From: Apostichopus japonicus
Taxonomy: Eukaryota; Echinodermata; Holothuroidea; Aspidochirotida; Stichopodidae
Length of the DNA stretch: 64,000 nt
Direction: 5' to 3'
Assembly (NCBI RefSeq): GCF_037975245.1
Contig: NC_092578.1
Location: 16,376,821 to 16,440,820 of the forward strand
Within the stretch, counting starts at the first letter, position 1; the number at the start of each line of letters is the position of its first letter. Of the stretch, positions 13,401-28,400 are shown piece by piece. Below the pieces are notes generated by a model. That model was not told the DNA's origin, ran no database searches, and saw nothing but the letters and a program-made list of their open reading frames with translations. The translations under genes and the position numbers were made by a program.

Positions 13401-16400
13401 GTATACCTTTGAAGGAAAGATAAGTAAGTCTTGAATGAGACAAAATAGAAATTTTTGTGAGTTTGAATGCTAGGGCTTATTGACTATATGAATACTAAAG
13501 TGTGACTTTAAGGCACAGCATTATAAATGTTGATAGGTTGTATGTAGACTATTGACACCCACTGCAATCAGTCCAGGTTATAGGTTTCTATAATACTTTT
13601 AATTTTTTGAGAAATGACCCTTAAAGCAAGTGAGGCTCATCAATTAAAGTGACTGGATGATGTAGACTAATACACAGACCATTTAGGTCGGTACCTAAGA
13701 TGCAATACAAAACTCAGTTTCATAACATTAGACCTTTGTTGGCCTCAAATGACATGTTTACAATACATTACAAAACTTTGTCAGGACAAATGTGTTGAAT
13801 GTCATCTGAAAGATGTTCTGTTGTGTATATGAAGTTGGAAGAACATGTTTGGATTGATTAATTGGAATTTATAAAACGATTAATTAACATTAACATTTAG
13901 GCCTGCACTGAGGAGCGCACGTCATCATCACAGAAGCCTTAAAGGAGCATTTCAGAGTTATAGTATATTTTAAAGGTGGATATCTTGAAGACCTCAATAG
14001 CTATAGAGATACATTACTTGTATCTCAATGTATCTTTTTTCTTTTTTCTTGGACTATTTCAACACATCAAGATTAAAATTCTGCCTATAGTCAACCTTTA
14101 CAGAATCTTGTTTGCTTTCTGGTTGTAATCTGCAACCTTGAGAATCATCAGTATTACCTCTTAAATTGTTAGAAAGCGAAGTAATGGTCACTTAGGTTCA
14201 AACTTACTACCATTATGTTAATAAATGCCCACGCATAGAGTTTACAGTATGTCTGGGAATAATGTGGAGAGCTATAGAAGCCCTAGCAAATTACTTTGAA
14301 AACCCTAGAAGATATTAGCATGCTAAATTGGGTAGCAATAATGATAACTTTTAATGATGACCTGAGGCCGAAATTAGCGTTGTTATTGTTATACAGTATA
14401 TATATTGCAAGAGGAAACACCTTGAATGTTTTTCTATGGCTAATTTTTATTTTTATATTTTTAAGATATATTCATGTTTAAAATATGTCAAATACCTGGA
14501 ATGCTCCTTTAATGTGTTAAAAGTGATAATGATGACACAATGATGAATATTCATGCCTAAGTGCAAACCTAAATGGTATTGTTAATCCATTAATTGTTTA
14601 ATCAACAAAATCAAAACAACAGCGCATACTCCCATGGGTTATTATGGGTCCTAACAGAGGTGGACAGAGGTGGCATGCTAGCAGTGGTTTGTGATGATCT
14701 GCAAAAGTTGCCCTCATCTAATTTTCCATGAGGGGCCATTCATGCTTAATCCATGGGCTATCCATGGGTTATCATGCTTAATTATCTGGACACTTTTTTC
14801 GGATAAGTACAATGCAATGCACGCATCTCTTACCTATCTCCTCCAAACAAGTGCACTCCAAACCATATAGCCTGTACATACAAATAATAAATATATATAT
14901 TCAAGAAAGTGTTTTTATGCTCTCCCCCCCCCCACCCTACGCACTTGCATTGTTTATGAGAAATTATGTCTTCAATAACAGCAAAAACTTGTGATAGAAG
15001 CTGCTTCAATAATATTTATCTTCAAGAAACATACGCAACATTTCAGAACATGAATTTCAAACTTGAGTTTTTCTTACCAATTAATTGGTATTCATAGTGG
15101 TCCTCTATCGCCCTGCCTCACTCAGCCCGTCTTCCAGAAAACTTTGTGATCGAAATACTTCAAAATGGCTTCATTTTCTCAGTCAAGATCTAGCCTTTCC
15201 AGCAGCACAAAGCAAAGATTTGTATGTGACATGTACCAGTGTCTGTCTGTGTGTGCGTATGGTCAGAAACGGGTCGTCTCTTCATCTGTTTGTTTTCTAT
15301 TTCTCTCAGGAACTCTTCTCTTTCTCTCAGGATCTCCTCCCGGAATATACTTCATCAAATTTTGGAGACTTTGTGACTCTGCTTTCCTTTCTTCCTACAA
15401 ATAACCGCTCTATATTGTAATTTTTGTATTCCGAAAAAATCGTGATAAAACCGATCGGAACGAAGAGAAAATTTGTCGAAAGGGGAGCGTAGTTTCATCT
15501 GGTCGGCGTTGATGGATACAGTCCATTTGACGATGATGGAAAAACTAATTACACGTGATAAAAAGAGAAAGACTCGGTTGTCTCGGTTACATCTCATTTT
15601 CTTCTCATTTTCTTCAGCAGGTTACCAAAGATATGTATTTCTAGCTTGGCTTTAGATTTTGTGAATAGTAGACAGAGTGCTGAAAATTGAGTTAAATTTG
15701 TAATTATTATTAGCACTCAATATACAGTATTAATCTTTACGTACAGATAAACCGCGGAGTCGGACCTTTTCATGTAAAATTTCAAATCAGAAGAAATGAG
15801 ATATTTCTGGTATAGTTGATTGAGAGCGAACGATACATTTGATATGGAATTTAAATGTAAATTTTGCCAGTAAATACTTTGCAAAAATTGTCTTGCTATT
15901 ATTATCCCCATCTTTTCTGTTCTCTGGGTGATTGTGTGTAATGAAAAGTAAAGTCAATTTGAAAATTGGTCGTTTTAAGTTTTTGAATTTTTATAGTAGA
16001 TGAGCATCTGGAGGAGGGAGGGGAGGGGAGGGGTGGGGAGGGGAGGGGAGGGGTGGGGAGGAGTTGGGAGGGGGAAGGGAGCGGTCCGAGGATTTTTTTG
16101 GCAGTGAATGCGAATAAACCCAATTTACTAGTAGGAAGAAATACTTCTTTAGTACTAGTTATACAACGTACTGTACAATGTCTCTTAAAAAAAAAAGTTG
16201 TAAAAAAAAAGTTCTAAAGTTTAAGGAAATTTGTGACGAGATGCTCTGATATTTCAGATTTTGTTTTGTATGTCTTTACAAATGAAGTGGGGGGGGGCAA
16301 GGAAGTGAATAACATAGGTGACACATAAGTGCAACAAAATTTTGAGCAAACAACAACAACATCACAACAACATCACCTTTGTGCCAAGCAACATCACATA

Positions 16401-19400
16401 GAGTTGCAAAACAACAAATTCGCATAAAGTTGGACAACAACATTGCATTGTATTGAGCAAGATTTCACTTCATTCAGTGCAAAATTATTCAACTTCTCAA
16501 CCGTAACTGGAGAAAAACAATTCAGTGAGTATGAAACATAGAAAATTAGGGTGCAGACACTTAGGGTAGGGATCATATTTCAGCAGAAACGTGACTCGGT
16601 CGAGTTTCACACCAGAATGTTTCTACGACTCCTTGCTTCACTGCTCACAAACAGCAAGCCTTTTCTGATCTTTTCTCTGCGTTAGTTGCAAAAGGAGCCC
16701 CCCTTCCCCCCCCCCAAGAAAAGAATAACTTGTATTATATCTCAGTCCTGCAGTTGGAAGGTTTACATCAGAACTGGAACTATGATATTTCTACTCATCA
16801 ACGTGTGGGATTTAATCGAGGGGTATTGCTTAAATAAGCTTTTTGTGTTTAAATGTGGATGAGACTTAGATGTCCTCTCCTTTACTTGCTCTGCTCGGTG
16901 ATTTAAACAATGATGTCATTTACTTGGTCCACTTGTTTATACTACAAGTTTTATCGTAAACAGAAAAGGATTACCGAAGGTTTGCTCGAGACGTAAACGA
17001 AAGCTCGCGTCGGAGAGAATTAGACGCCGCAGCTCTTGATGTGAAAATAGGTAGATTCTGAGAGCATTGGATGAACCTGTTACCAAAGAGTAATAAGCCG
17101 ATATATTCACGGAGATTACGAGGGGGGGAAATGTCTTTTTTGATGAATAAATGACGAAGCAACCATTTATAGATAGAAATATAGATCTGCTGTTATTCAA
17201 TAGTTCAAGATTTTTTTTGGGGCATTATTTCTCATTTTTTTGTGCATGAATTGATTTAACACTATAGTGTGTTTTGAAATATCTTTGGCAATATCTCCCA
17301 CTGCTTTTGTCTTCGTTGTATCGAAACAAAACCAGGCAAATTTTGTTTTTATGGATTTTACATGGTCTTACATTTGGTTGTGCGAATAGGAAAGTTTGGT
17401 TATCCGAATAAATGACATTTGACCAATATTTTTGTACACTGTTTAGGTAGGTAAATTGCACATAAGTTTTCAGTGATACCAATTTATCATACATTATCTA
17501 CAGTTACAATCAGTTATCTATTTAGTTACAATGCATCACAATTTGATGTTAACAACTGGTTGTCCACCGAACAATCTGCATAGCTGATTAAGGTTGTCCG
17601 AACAGGAATTTGGTCATCTTGGACGACTGGACTACCGTTAAATATTTGCCCTGCAAACTGTGCTGTTTATAAACTTCATGCTCTCTCAATCCACGAAACA
17701 ATATGGTGAAAATTAAACCAAAAGCAAAAACAATTTTGTGGTCATTCAATACGTCTATGACATCACACCTCTTTTCAAGAGTGTTTTGACTCAAGTCCAC
17801 CTTTTATGTTATAACTTGAACAGATCAAGATCACAAAGACTGCATTTTCTTGCAACTTAGTGACAAAAATATCAAAACAACGGTGAACTATTTTTATAAA
17901 AGAATAATTCTCCTCTTTTAGCAGTTAAATTATCATGCCTTGTACAATCTAACCATATTTGCCCACAGTAATAATACTTTGTCAACATTGACCTTAATGC
18001 AATAAATTTGTGTAAATATTTACACATTCTTCCAACTTCCATCTTCTGACTTCCTGCATCTAAAATATCTTGAAAGCTGTTGCTGAATTAAGTATTGGAG
18101 TGCTCAAACTCTTTCTGTACTGTTCTGTACTTTTACTACAAGTCTTGTTTCTTATATATTTTGCAACATTTTTGATGCTTGATGAACTCTTTTGAGTGAA
18201 ACGAAGTTAGTTGCAGGGTATTAGAAAATTTCACCTAAGTGGTGTATATATGCTTGACATTTGTTCAACTGAATCGACATTCTCGCAAAAATGCCCAAAA
18301 TTTTCAAGGATTTGATTGGTTAAAATTTGAATTGAATTTGAATTTGAATTTATTGTCCACAATCGGAAATTCGGCTTACACAGGTCGTAAACGAAAAAAG
18401 AAAAGAAAAAAAAAGAAAGCCAAAAAAAAATGACTCTAAGTAAAACATTTTAAGAACAATTAAAATGATATATGAGAATTCTGAACCATTAGCTGTTTAA
18501 CTGTGAAATTAATTGTGATAATTAGTCTAGATGAGTTTTCTTGTATTATAATTTGGTTTTCAGTTTTCATGTACCTTTAATATCAAAGAGATTGCACTGT
18601 AAAGAGGAGGCGATGTTTTTATCTGCACTAAAGTCAGACAATTGCATAGTTTAATGCCAAATGTGAGGGTTCTCCTGGTCATTGACAGGAGATTTCCAGT
18701 TATCCCATAATGCATTGCAAGGAGATGACACTCTCATTATAGGGAGAAGCGTTTCCTAACGTCCACACTCGTTCAATCGCTGCTTTCGTTTGTGTAAATT
18801 GCACCATCCATTCCTGTTCAAATTTACTTCAGCAGCTGCTCACAAAACAAACGGTTAAATTTTTTCCAGCACATTTACAGAAGGGAATATGCGTCAAAAG
18901 TGGTTGCTAAACACAATTACTGTCATAGCCACGAAGTGAACCTTCTACTATGGTGCCCGATGCTGTATTAGTGGCGTTAATGCAGGCAGCTTCTGCCAAA
19001 GTTTTCCCTCGCAGGTGTTTGAACACATGTCAACGGAAATGCCAATTGGATTACTGATGTATGTTTTCTAATCATGCATGAGGCTTGGCTGCTTTCATCT
19101 AGCTGCAAACTGTATTGCATAGGCTACTGGTGTTTTTTTTTAGTTTACACTGCTTATCAACCAGGAAATGGATAGGCTAAAAGAGCTGTATAGGTTTGTG
19201 TGTGATAGGATAGTACATAAATCAGAGAAAGATTTATTATGTAATCGGCTATGCTGCATGTGCTCAAAGGGTATAAGCAGGTTCAAAAAAGATAATATTA
19301 TGTATCATCCACCAACGTTAATAGTATACCTAGTTACACGAGCATTGTAAATTTATGAAAGCAACACTTTCCCACTCCCTAACCATTCCAACTTCCTCCT

Positions 19401-22400
19401 CTCACTTTCCTACCTTAATTACCTCTCCCTTGCTAGCCCTCTCCCTGTAAATCAATATTGCTAAGTCAAAAGCAGGGAATAAATGGTTTACAATATGTCT
19501 GGAAGGTGTTGGAAAAATATTATTTTTGCTTGCCATGAGATACTGAAAATACCGTAGAATCTGTGTAGATTTAAAACTGCTATATGAATCTTTACTGTCA
19601 CGTAGCAAATTATTGAGCCAACTTTTTGTTGCCTCACCGTAGACGTACCAGATACAATATTTCCATGGCAACGTTCTGTGTGTAAACAAAATGAAAAGTA
19701 ACACTCTCTTAATCAACTCTTCATAGTCTTCTTCTTTCTCGTCAAAAATATTTGTAAACACTCGATCCTTCGTACCGCTCAATTGGACGTTGGTGCGATA
19801 TCACTACAGTTCCCTATAGTCGTTGATGATAACAAACATTCCAATAACTGTATGTTAACTTCCTTTTTCTTCCTTTTCCGACTTTCCAGAGGGGGAATAA
19901 GTTTCTCGAAATATTTCCTCTTTCATTTGTAAATGTGGGAGAATTAATTTACAGTTTTTCTGAAAGAGAAAGAGGCAGTCTTTTAATTTGCATTTTAATG
20001 AGCTGTTATGAAAGCATCACAGCTTAGATAATTTAATATCTTGTTCATTTTCCTGTTGGTTTCTTGGCATTTTTAATATCCCCAAGGAAAGGGTCTGAAG
20101 TGTCGTTAATTATGCAAACTGAAACTCATTCGAAAGGCAAGATTAAATTCGTCGGTGAAGACTTCTTAAGTAGGTAAAACTTTCATTGATATTCAAAGTA
20201 ATCTTGAGGAAAGAGACTTAAAGAAGTGAGAATCTTCGATATGAAGGGTCGTGCAAGGTAAGATTACATTTCTTAAATAACAGAAAGTAATCTATCAAAA
20301 GATAAACTGACATAGAAACTGGATATATTTGCTGCTCATATCAAATATTTGTATTTGAAAGATTATGCACATTTTGGAAAGAGGCAGATGGTATTTATGT
20401 TAATGATATTGTTGTAATTAAGAAAATGAATTTTGGAGCGTGTTGAATCCACAACCCTTCTCCTTACAAGTGCACCTGGCCCTCCCCCTACCACAACCTG
20501 TTTGTCAAACAATACTTACAACAATATTTTACTACTCTTTTGGAAATTGATGTTTATTATAGTCATTTTGTGAATAGTAAAAGCAACTGGTTGCTATTGG
20601 TAACCAGTTTTCCCAAACCTACTCAATATAAAATGTCCGAAATAATTCGCTAAGACTCCCACTCACTCCTAGATTGTTTCATCAAGTAAAAGGGTTAACA
20701 AGCCAGTAACACAACGATTCCATTTGGATTTGAACATTTCGTTGCCTTGCACACATTTTATTCTTTGCTATTTAGTCTCATTCTGAACATTTCAGGCTTT
20801 TACTTCATTATTTCAAATAGTCAAGCTGAAATGAGAAACTATATCGAAATGTGGTTTTATCGTCAAATATTACCATAATACTTATCACAATCATCTAACT
20901 CATCTAAGAAAAGAGGTGCTCTATCAGAGATTTTATGGAAAAAAAGGTAAAATGTGGTTTGAAAGGTTTATGAGTACAGTAGGAGGTAGCATATAAATAT
21001 CATAAGCTGTTCATTAAAATTCTAAGTTTAATAAGCTATTTGCCATATTTTCTCAGAATTGAATAAAATTCATTAAATTCAGAGTTGTTCTGTGGTGAAT
21101 GAATGCTTCAATTGTTTGTTCCATGTTTTTACATTATAAATATATTAGCTTACTATTTCAGTTTCTTGCATTGTTAGATAAGTTGCCTAGTATATATTGA
21201 TTTCCCTTGTAAATCTGTCGTGAAGCTACCATGAGTTTTAACAGTCATCCGATCATCTGAGATGACCATATTTCTGTTTGGACAAACAAAATTAGCTGTG
21301 TATGTCTTGCGGCTGAAGACTTTAAGTTCTTTATATCAAATTCAGATTGCATTTTAACTATAATAAAAACACATGTTTTTTAGAGGTAAAAATACAAATT
21401 GATATAACGCTTAATTGGTATACCCATCACTGTGGAGATTATACTTGAAAAAAATAGTGGTATATTAGGCGTATGAAACACCTGTAGGGGAGTTTTACTG
21501 GGTCAGACCTGATGTTAATATTCTGCACACTTATGATATTTTAATACCGAAGACTTTGGTGGTAAAGTTTATTTGCTGTTTCCCTTCCCCCTCCCCCTCC
21601 CTCATTCCTGACACCCCTAAACCCTCACCCCAGGGAACATTAATTAACACCATCCCATTAGCTTAGCTTGCTATTGCTATTTTTTGTTGTGATTATTTTG
21701 ATACATTTTCTTTTCAAACAAACAGATTTAAAAAGCAAAAACTGGGGTCTGGGAACCAGAAAAACTCCTTTTAAAAAATATTTGCTCAGATGATGATGGA
21801 ATCTCTGTTTATTTTATTCATATAGCTTGAAGGAAAAAATCATTAATGCTTGAAAGAACATGGCTAATTCTCCTTTCAAATATGCTATATGCCATGAAAA
21901 ATGTTTTTCTAAGGCCCAACAATCAATTTTGATGCGTCGTGGCATTTGGAAAGGATGAAAAAACCCACAGCTCATTGATTGTCGAGGCGTACATTTCTGA
22001 AACAGGGGGGGGGGTTGTTGAATGTTTTAACACTTCTAATGTGTAGTCTAAACTAGGTCAGCTCTCAAACTTCTTGCCAAAGGGTTTTGCACACTCACTG
22101 AAAATACAACTCGATACAAACCTTTCTTTCGATCTCTCCCTAGTATAAGTTGGTCTCTCACAAATCTACATAATTTTTGAGTAAAATTACGCATGGGTTG
22201 TCAGTTATTTTTTATGGTGCTTTTAGTATGAAAATTTTGACAAAACTGCGTAGACCCCGTAGGAAATCAGTGAAATGGACTGATTCTAAATGCAAATCAA
22301 TCAATCGAACCATTTCTATAGCGAGAGAGAGGGAGCGAGAGATGTTGAAAAAGGTATGTAGTGAAAGTGATAAGATTTATAGCATATATTACAGTACAAT

Positions 22401-25400
22401 ATGCCTGTGTACTGTTGCAGGGAACTGACATACTCTACCCTACTGTATAGTGGTGTACAGTATGTGTTGTATATAGATATGGGCTGTGTCAGACAAGTTA
22501 TGAAAAACACATCTTTGCTCTTTTCTCATCAGAACAATTAACAAATGTGGTATTTTAATTTATTACTTGATTACAATAAATGTAAAATGAATAAATTGAT
22601 GTGAGGGAGGGAGAGAGGGAGGGTAGAGAGATGGAGTTTAAGGGGGGATGCATATAAAGGGTTGGATGTTACCGTTCTTTTGAAGCTATAAAGACATGTT
22701 TGTGTTGAGGATTTACCAGTTGTTTACATATCTCAACGTTAAGACACTATAGTTCAGAAAGTTTGCCCTGCACCTTTTGCTAGCCTCTCTCCTAATCCCC
22801 CCTCCTAATCCCCTCTACTAATCCCCGCACCACTCCTAATCCTTCCCTTCATGTTAACCTAACCTGTCCTAAATCCCAATGAAAATGAAAATGGATTGTG
22901 AGCTTGAGAACAGGATGGCAGTGTGAGTAGATGAAACTACATTGTATTGCTGGGGGGGGGGGAGAGGGGGTACTGCAGTTAGGATTGGAAGAAAGCAAGA
23001 TAAGACCCTTGGAGATTTACATACCAAGCAGATCCATATCTCTTGCTGAAATTTGTGACATAAATCTTGTTGTTGTTGTTGTTCCTGGACAATGTGTCAT
23101 GTGGAACATTCATGTTAGGTGTCTCTCATGATGACCTTTGACATTTTTTTTTATCTTAAATTCCTCCCACAATAATCCCCGCTCTGTTGAACGTGCCATC
23201 GTTGTCATCGACATAAAGGAGAACAAAATAATGTTTCCGGATGTTAAGTTGGTAAAGAGGAAATTAAAAACTGGGTGCACCCCTCTGTTTATTGCCAAGT
23301 CATGTAGTGATTAATGTTTCCTAGAGATTTATTCAGTCGGCCTTGTCGGACGCGATTATCGCTCACATCTTTAAAGAAGTGTCTCTGTGAAGTAAGTAAA
23401 ATGGAATAACATTTCTACGAAGCAGGTCGTATAAATAAGATGAGAACATTGAAATAAGAGGCATTTTAGTTTAAAGCGGTTCACAGGTGGAAAGAAAATG
23501 TCAGGATTCAATCATGAATGATATGGTTGTTTTCTTATCTTATTAAGTCAATCTAGCTTGACAATAATCAGCAGTTTGCAACAACAAAAAAGAATCATCT
23601 GTATAGGTTTGTTTGGGACAATTCCAATTCCTTTAGGGGGATCGGGGAGTAGGTGTTATTACAGTTTGATAATTATAATCATGTTGTGTATTACACAATT
23701 TTTCTGTGAATATTTTCTTAGTTTTGTCCTTTTTTCTCTCATTTAGTTGATACTGTTACAATTCATGTGTTTTTAAGAGACAGTCTTTTTTTTCCACTTA
23801 TACACATGGTATATAGCTCACAAAACAGAGGTAATGAAATTTTCTTAAAACAGCTTTAATGAGACTACTGTGTAGGGCATAAACACACATAAACATCTGT
23901 TATATGTTCAGAACGTAAAAAGAAAAAATGTGTGGAGGAAAAGTTGATGTAAATGTCTGAAGACTGACCGTATAATTTACCACACACTGCTTTAAATTTA
24001 GAGGTTGTCTTAGAGCTGACAGTCACAAGTTTACATTTAGATTTTGAACTGTTGCTCATGACGTGCAGGTTTCTTGGAGGGATTGGAAGGGGGGTGGGCA
24101 GCTTCACAGGTATGCGCAGGGAATTTTACGTATTCTTACATATTCTTATACGTCAGACACTGCAGTGTCGAAAAGGAAAGTTTCAGTAGCTTCAAAAATC
24201 CTGCTCAGCTTAGATGAATCAATAATCAACCAATGGGTGTTAACTCTACAGACTTCCTCTGTCTATTATGTGTAATTGTAGAGCACATATGGTTTTAACC
24301 TATGCAGCCTGGTTGCATATGCTGCATCCCCTTCCCCCTCCCCTCCCCTTTATTATGAGTGCAACAGAGACACTGTAAAATAACCGTACTGTAAAACTCA
24401 GGAAACATGGCTGTAATCAGCGTGGTACCGTAGCTTTTTTACCTTGACAATCTCTCAAAAAAAGTAGCAGCATTTTTCATCATCGTTCACCGATCGAGCA
24501 GAAGAAAAATTCATGAAAAGATGTCATGTCGTTCGGGTCGGGAATTGTTAAATGTGAGCCTATATAATGTAACACATGCCATAGAAATACTCAGCACGCC
24601 CTTGACTCAAATTTTGGCAGAAATTGATTCTGTCATTCAAGTTCCCTCTGTAAGGTGTGAAAAGTTTTTCTTGACTCGGTAGAACTGTACCCGGCGGGTC
24701 GTCAATAATTTTTTATTTTTTACATACTGTAACACGAGAACTGCTCCGGGTCATTGTAGTAAAAATTCTGTATGGAAATTACCAGCTATGTAGCACCTTC
24801 AAACTCATCTTGTCAGTGTTCGGATATAGGATATAGAAAGAAGAGAGGGTTTGAGAGGGAGAGAAAGGAAGAGGAGAAGGAGAAAAATAAAGATGCATGC
24901 AGAGGATAGACCCCATGAATTGGCACTAAACGAGACACTGGGGTGTTCTAATCTAATAGTAAATTGATCGGAGCCCTCTCGCTCTTTCAGAAGATGATAA
25001 CCAGAGACAGGGACTAATTTATCACCCTTTTATGTTATTAGCTGGATGGAGATGTAAATTAGATTTGCAATTTTTGGAGGTTGTCAAAAACTCTTCTACC
25101 ATGTAGTCGATGCTAAATTAGGACTCCCTAATAAAAAAGAAATATTTGAAATAAAAAGATTGTTTGGTATAGAATGTTCATAATATTCCAAAGTGTAAGG
25201 ATTGTTTTCTTGGTAGTTATTAAAAATTAAGAATAAAAAATTATAAAAATTGGAAATAACGACACGAGTGCGATTTTTCACCATGTAGGCTATTCAGTTA
25301 GTCGTTACCTTGGTAACAGCTCCCTGGGCTATCCAAATTTAAAAATTATATGAGAGGAATTATTGTAAAATTCTTTTCATAACCAAGAGAAAGAAAATGT

Positions 25401-28400
25401 GAGAAATGAAATGGAAAAAAAATTTGAATAAATTCCTTACAGTGTGAAGCTAATTGTGAGTATACTTATCAAGCAATCAGGGATAACCTTAAAAACAGGA
25501 CAGTAATCATTAATGAAGATGGAAAAATGGAAAATCTGAAATATTAACTTCGTTTTCTCACTTAATACCACAACTGTTTTTTTTCTTCTCCTGCACACTC
25601 TTACTGTAATGTGTGTACAGAGCATTCTGATAAGTTTGTAAACATTGACCAGTTCGTCCCTCTATGTTGGCCCATTCCGCCCTCATTCTACAACCCAACG
25701 TGTCCTGAAGTATAATTTGTGAACGATCTATAAACTTTGGACTTTCGGATCTCCATGTCATTCTGTACCCAGGCATTCGTTATAGATATAAATGAAGACA
25801 AATTTGAGAAAGTGTAAAGTGCGAAGATATGATATTGCACAAGTCAGCCTAGCCATAACTAGGAATTACAAAAGATATTCAATTGTACTGGTTCAAAGGT
25901 GGTGGAAAGTGTGAAACGCTAAGACCAAAGAATTGTGAACGATGCGACTGAATAGAACCAAGCCATCGTTCAATTTCGTCTCATCACCAGCAGAAGGGGA
26001 GGGTGGGGGTGGGGGGGGTGGAGGGGAAGGGAATGCATGCTATGTTTTAATGTTGAATAACCTTTGCTTTTGGTATATATGACCTATTATGTTCTAATTT
26101 CTTGAACTTGCCACAATTATACTGGTCAGTTTAATGTGATAAACGATTCCAAAATCCTAGAATTATTACCACCACCAAATGTTAAAATGTTCTAACAGAT
26201 AGTGTGGCTTAATTTGTAAACAGTTCTTACCTTACTTAACTACAAGTTTACCCTAGCATCATACTGCCATGCATGATTCTTTCCCCCATTTTCATTTCAC
26301 CTTGATCAAATATTTACATCAAAACCCATGAAATCCATCATAAAATCTTGGCTCTTTTAATCATGTTTCTGCTGTAGTGACAAAAATTTTGGAAGGCTCC
26401 ATAGCCGAAGTGAAAAAAGTCGGTTTAAAGATTAAGATTGGGAGAAAGAGGATAAAAAATAATGGCCTCCATTAGTTCAAGGGTGCAGTTGGATATGCCT
26501 GAATGAAGTGTACGGTGTTTTATTATAAGCAATTATTGTGAGTAGTCAAGTCTTAGTCATACAATGTCGCAGAAATAAATGTAGCCATGTTTGATTATTC
26601 TCATCGGCTCTTCAAAGGTTCGAGGATAAAATGACTCATTCACCACCATGGTAACAAGTACACTACTGATATGGCTGCGGAAAATATTCATAGGCTTGCA
26701 GTTTGTTTCGATGTAGGTTGACTTTGAAGTTCCAGAGTTTTTTGCTCCGATGTTTTGTATCATCGCTGTAAACAAGGAGGCTGGAAGTTTGATTCTGTTC
26801 TAGTTTTTCCAACTCATTGCTGTTTCATCTATCTATCTATCTATCTTTCTATCTGTCTATCTATATATATATATCAGGTAATAACTTGTCAGGGTTCGCA
26901 TCTCTGCTTGCGAGTCATCTAACTGAATAACACTACACTAGGGTGACCAAATTACTTTAATGTCCTTCGATACTGAGGTTAAATTCTTATTTTAAACATA
27001 CATGTACCTATTCCCTCCCAATAGAGAGACAAAAAAACATTTATGTAATTATTTGCCTCAATGACAGCATTCCTGGTAATAATATAATAATTATAATAAA
27101 TGAGACTTAAATAAGCACCAAATCAGTAGACAAAAGTCACTGCTCAAGTCGCTTTACAAAGAAAGAAGATTAATTTACAAAAGAACATATGAAAAGATGG
27201 GTTTTAAGAAGACTTTTGAATGTAGAAAATGGTACAGTAGCTCCAAGTTCCACTTTGGTACAAATGTAGAAACTTTGACAAGATCATCATCTGTAAAATG
27301 TCATATGCAGTAATTGCATGCAAATTTTACAAATATACTTTAGAAATACTGGCCAACAAAATTTTCCCCTTTGAACTGTGCTTGTACATACCACTTTTAC
27401 ACATGAATACTCGTTCTCCAGATCATAATATGCACATCATTTTTCTTGGCAGTGCTCATGTTACCGTAGCAACTAGAGAGTATGTTGAATTCTGCTATTT
27501 ACATATATATAAGAGAAACGTCACCAATGTATAACGTACTGTACGACTTAATGCTTTACATGCTATTTCTGGTAAAAAGATTTGGATTTGCTTGAAATTT
27601 GAACTAAGTTTTTGCAATTGATAAAGTGACAATTTAGAAACACAAGCCTCAAGGAATTTTACTAGTCCTTAACTATCTCTTAAAGACTGGAGAAGAATCG
27701 TATGTACGATTACCATTGCAAATGAAAATTGCTAAACGAGAAGTGTATCCTGTTTCATTTGCCGCTTGAGACTTGGATAGGATTTTAAATCATGAGATCA
27801 TGTTTTGCTTATTAAATAAAGAAAAATGCAGGGTTTTCAGATTTTTTTTCTTTAAAGATTTGTTACTTAGCAAGAAAATTAACTTTTTTTTTTGTCTTTT
27901 TTTTTGGGGTGCTATTTGACTGAATTTGAGCGTTTTATGTGGACTGTTTTAATCGATTATGATTTATTTATTTATTTTTTCTCGGGGGGAAAGGGAATTC
28001 ACAGCGCGGTACTCCCTCACCTCATATAACCTTATGCATTACCGTATTTACCTCGCTCTAGCATCTGGCAATTGTCTGTATGTGAGTGTGGCCATCTCCC
28101 TTCCGTAATTGCCAGCCTTCGGTGCAAGTATCGCTCTTCTCATTGCTCTTCATAAAGCTTCATATTTCAATCACTTCGTATACTGTTATCGTTGTTTTTG
28201 TAGTTCTACTTCATCTGTTCAACGTCCTGCACGTTTGAACTGGCTTTTGTCGATTAAACGTTTCTTTTTTCGTGAATTTCGAACATTTTTTGGTTGCCTC
28301 GTGAACGTTGTTCACGAAGCGTGGCTAGGCCCGCACATTAGTGTAGCGTCGTCCTAGAGTGGGAGTTAGTGGGAAATCCAGCTTGTGCTTAGTTGGAACT

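Noticed and set aside
15902-16123. Proline-rich minus-strand frame
   Set aside because: Artefact of the GGGGAG tract.
22784-22845. Telomere-like CCTAATCCCC repeats
   Set aside because: Not the CCCTAA unit, short and irregular.
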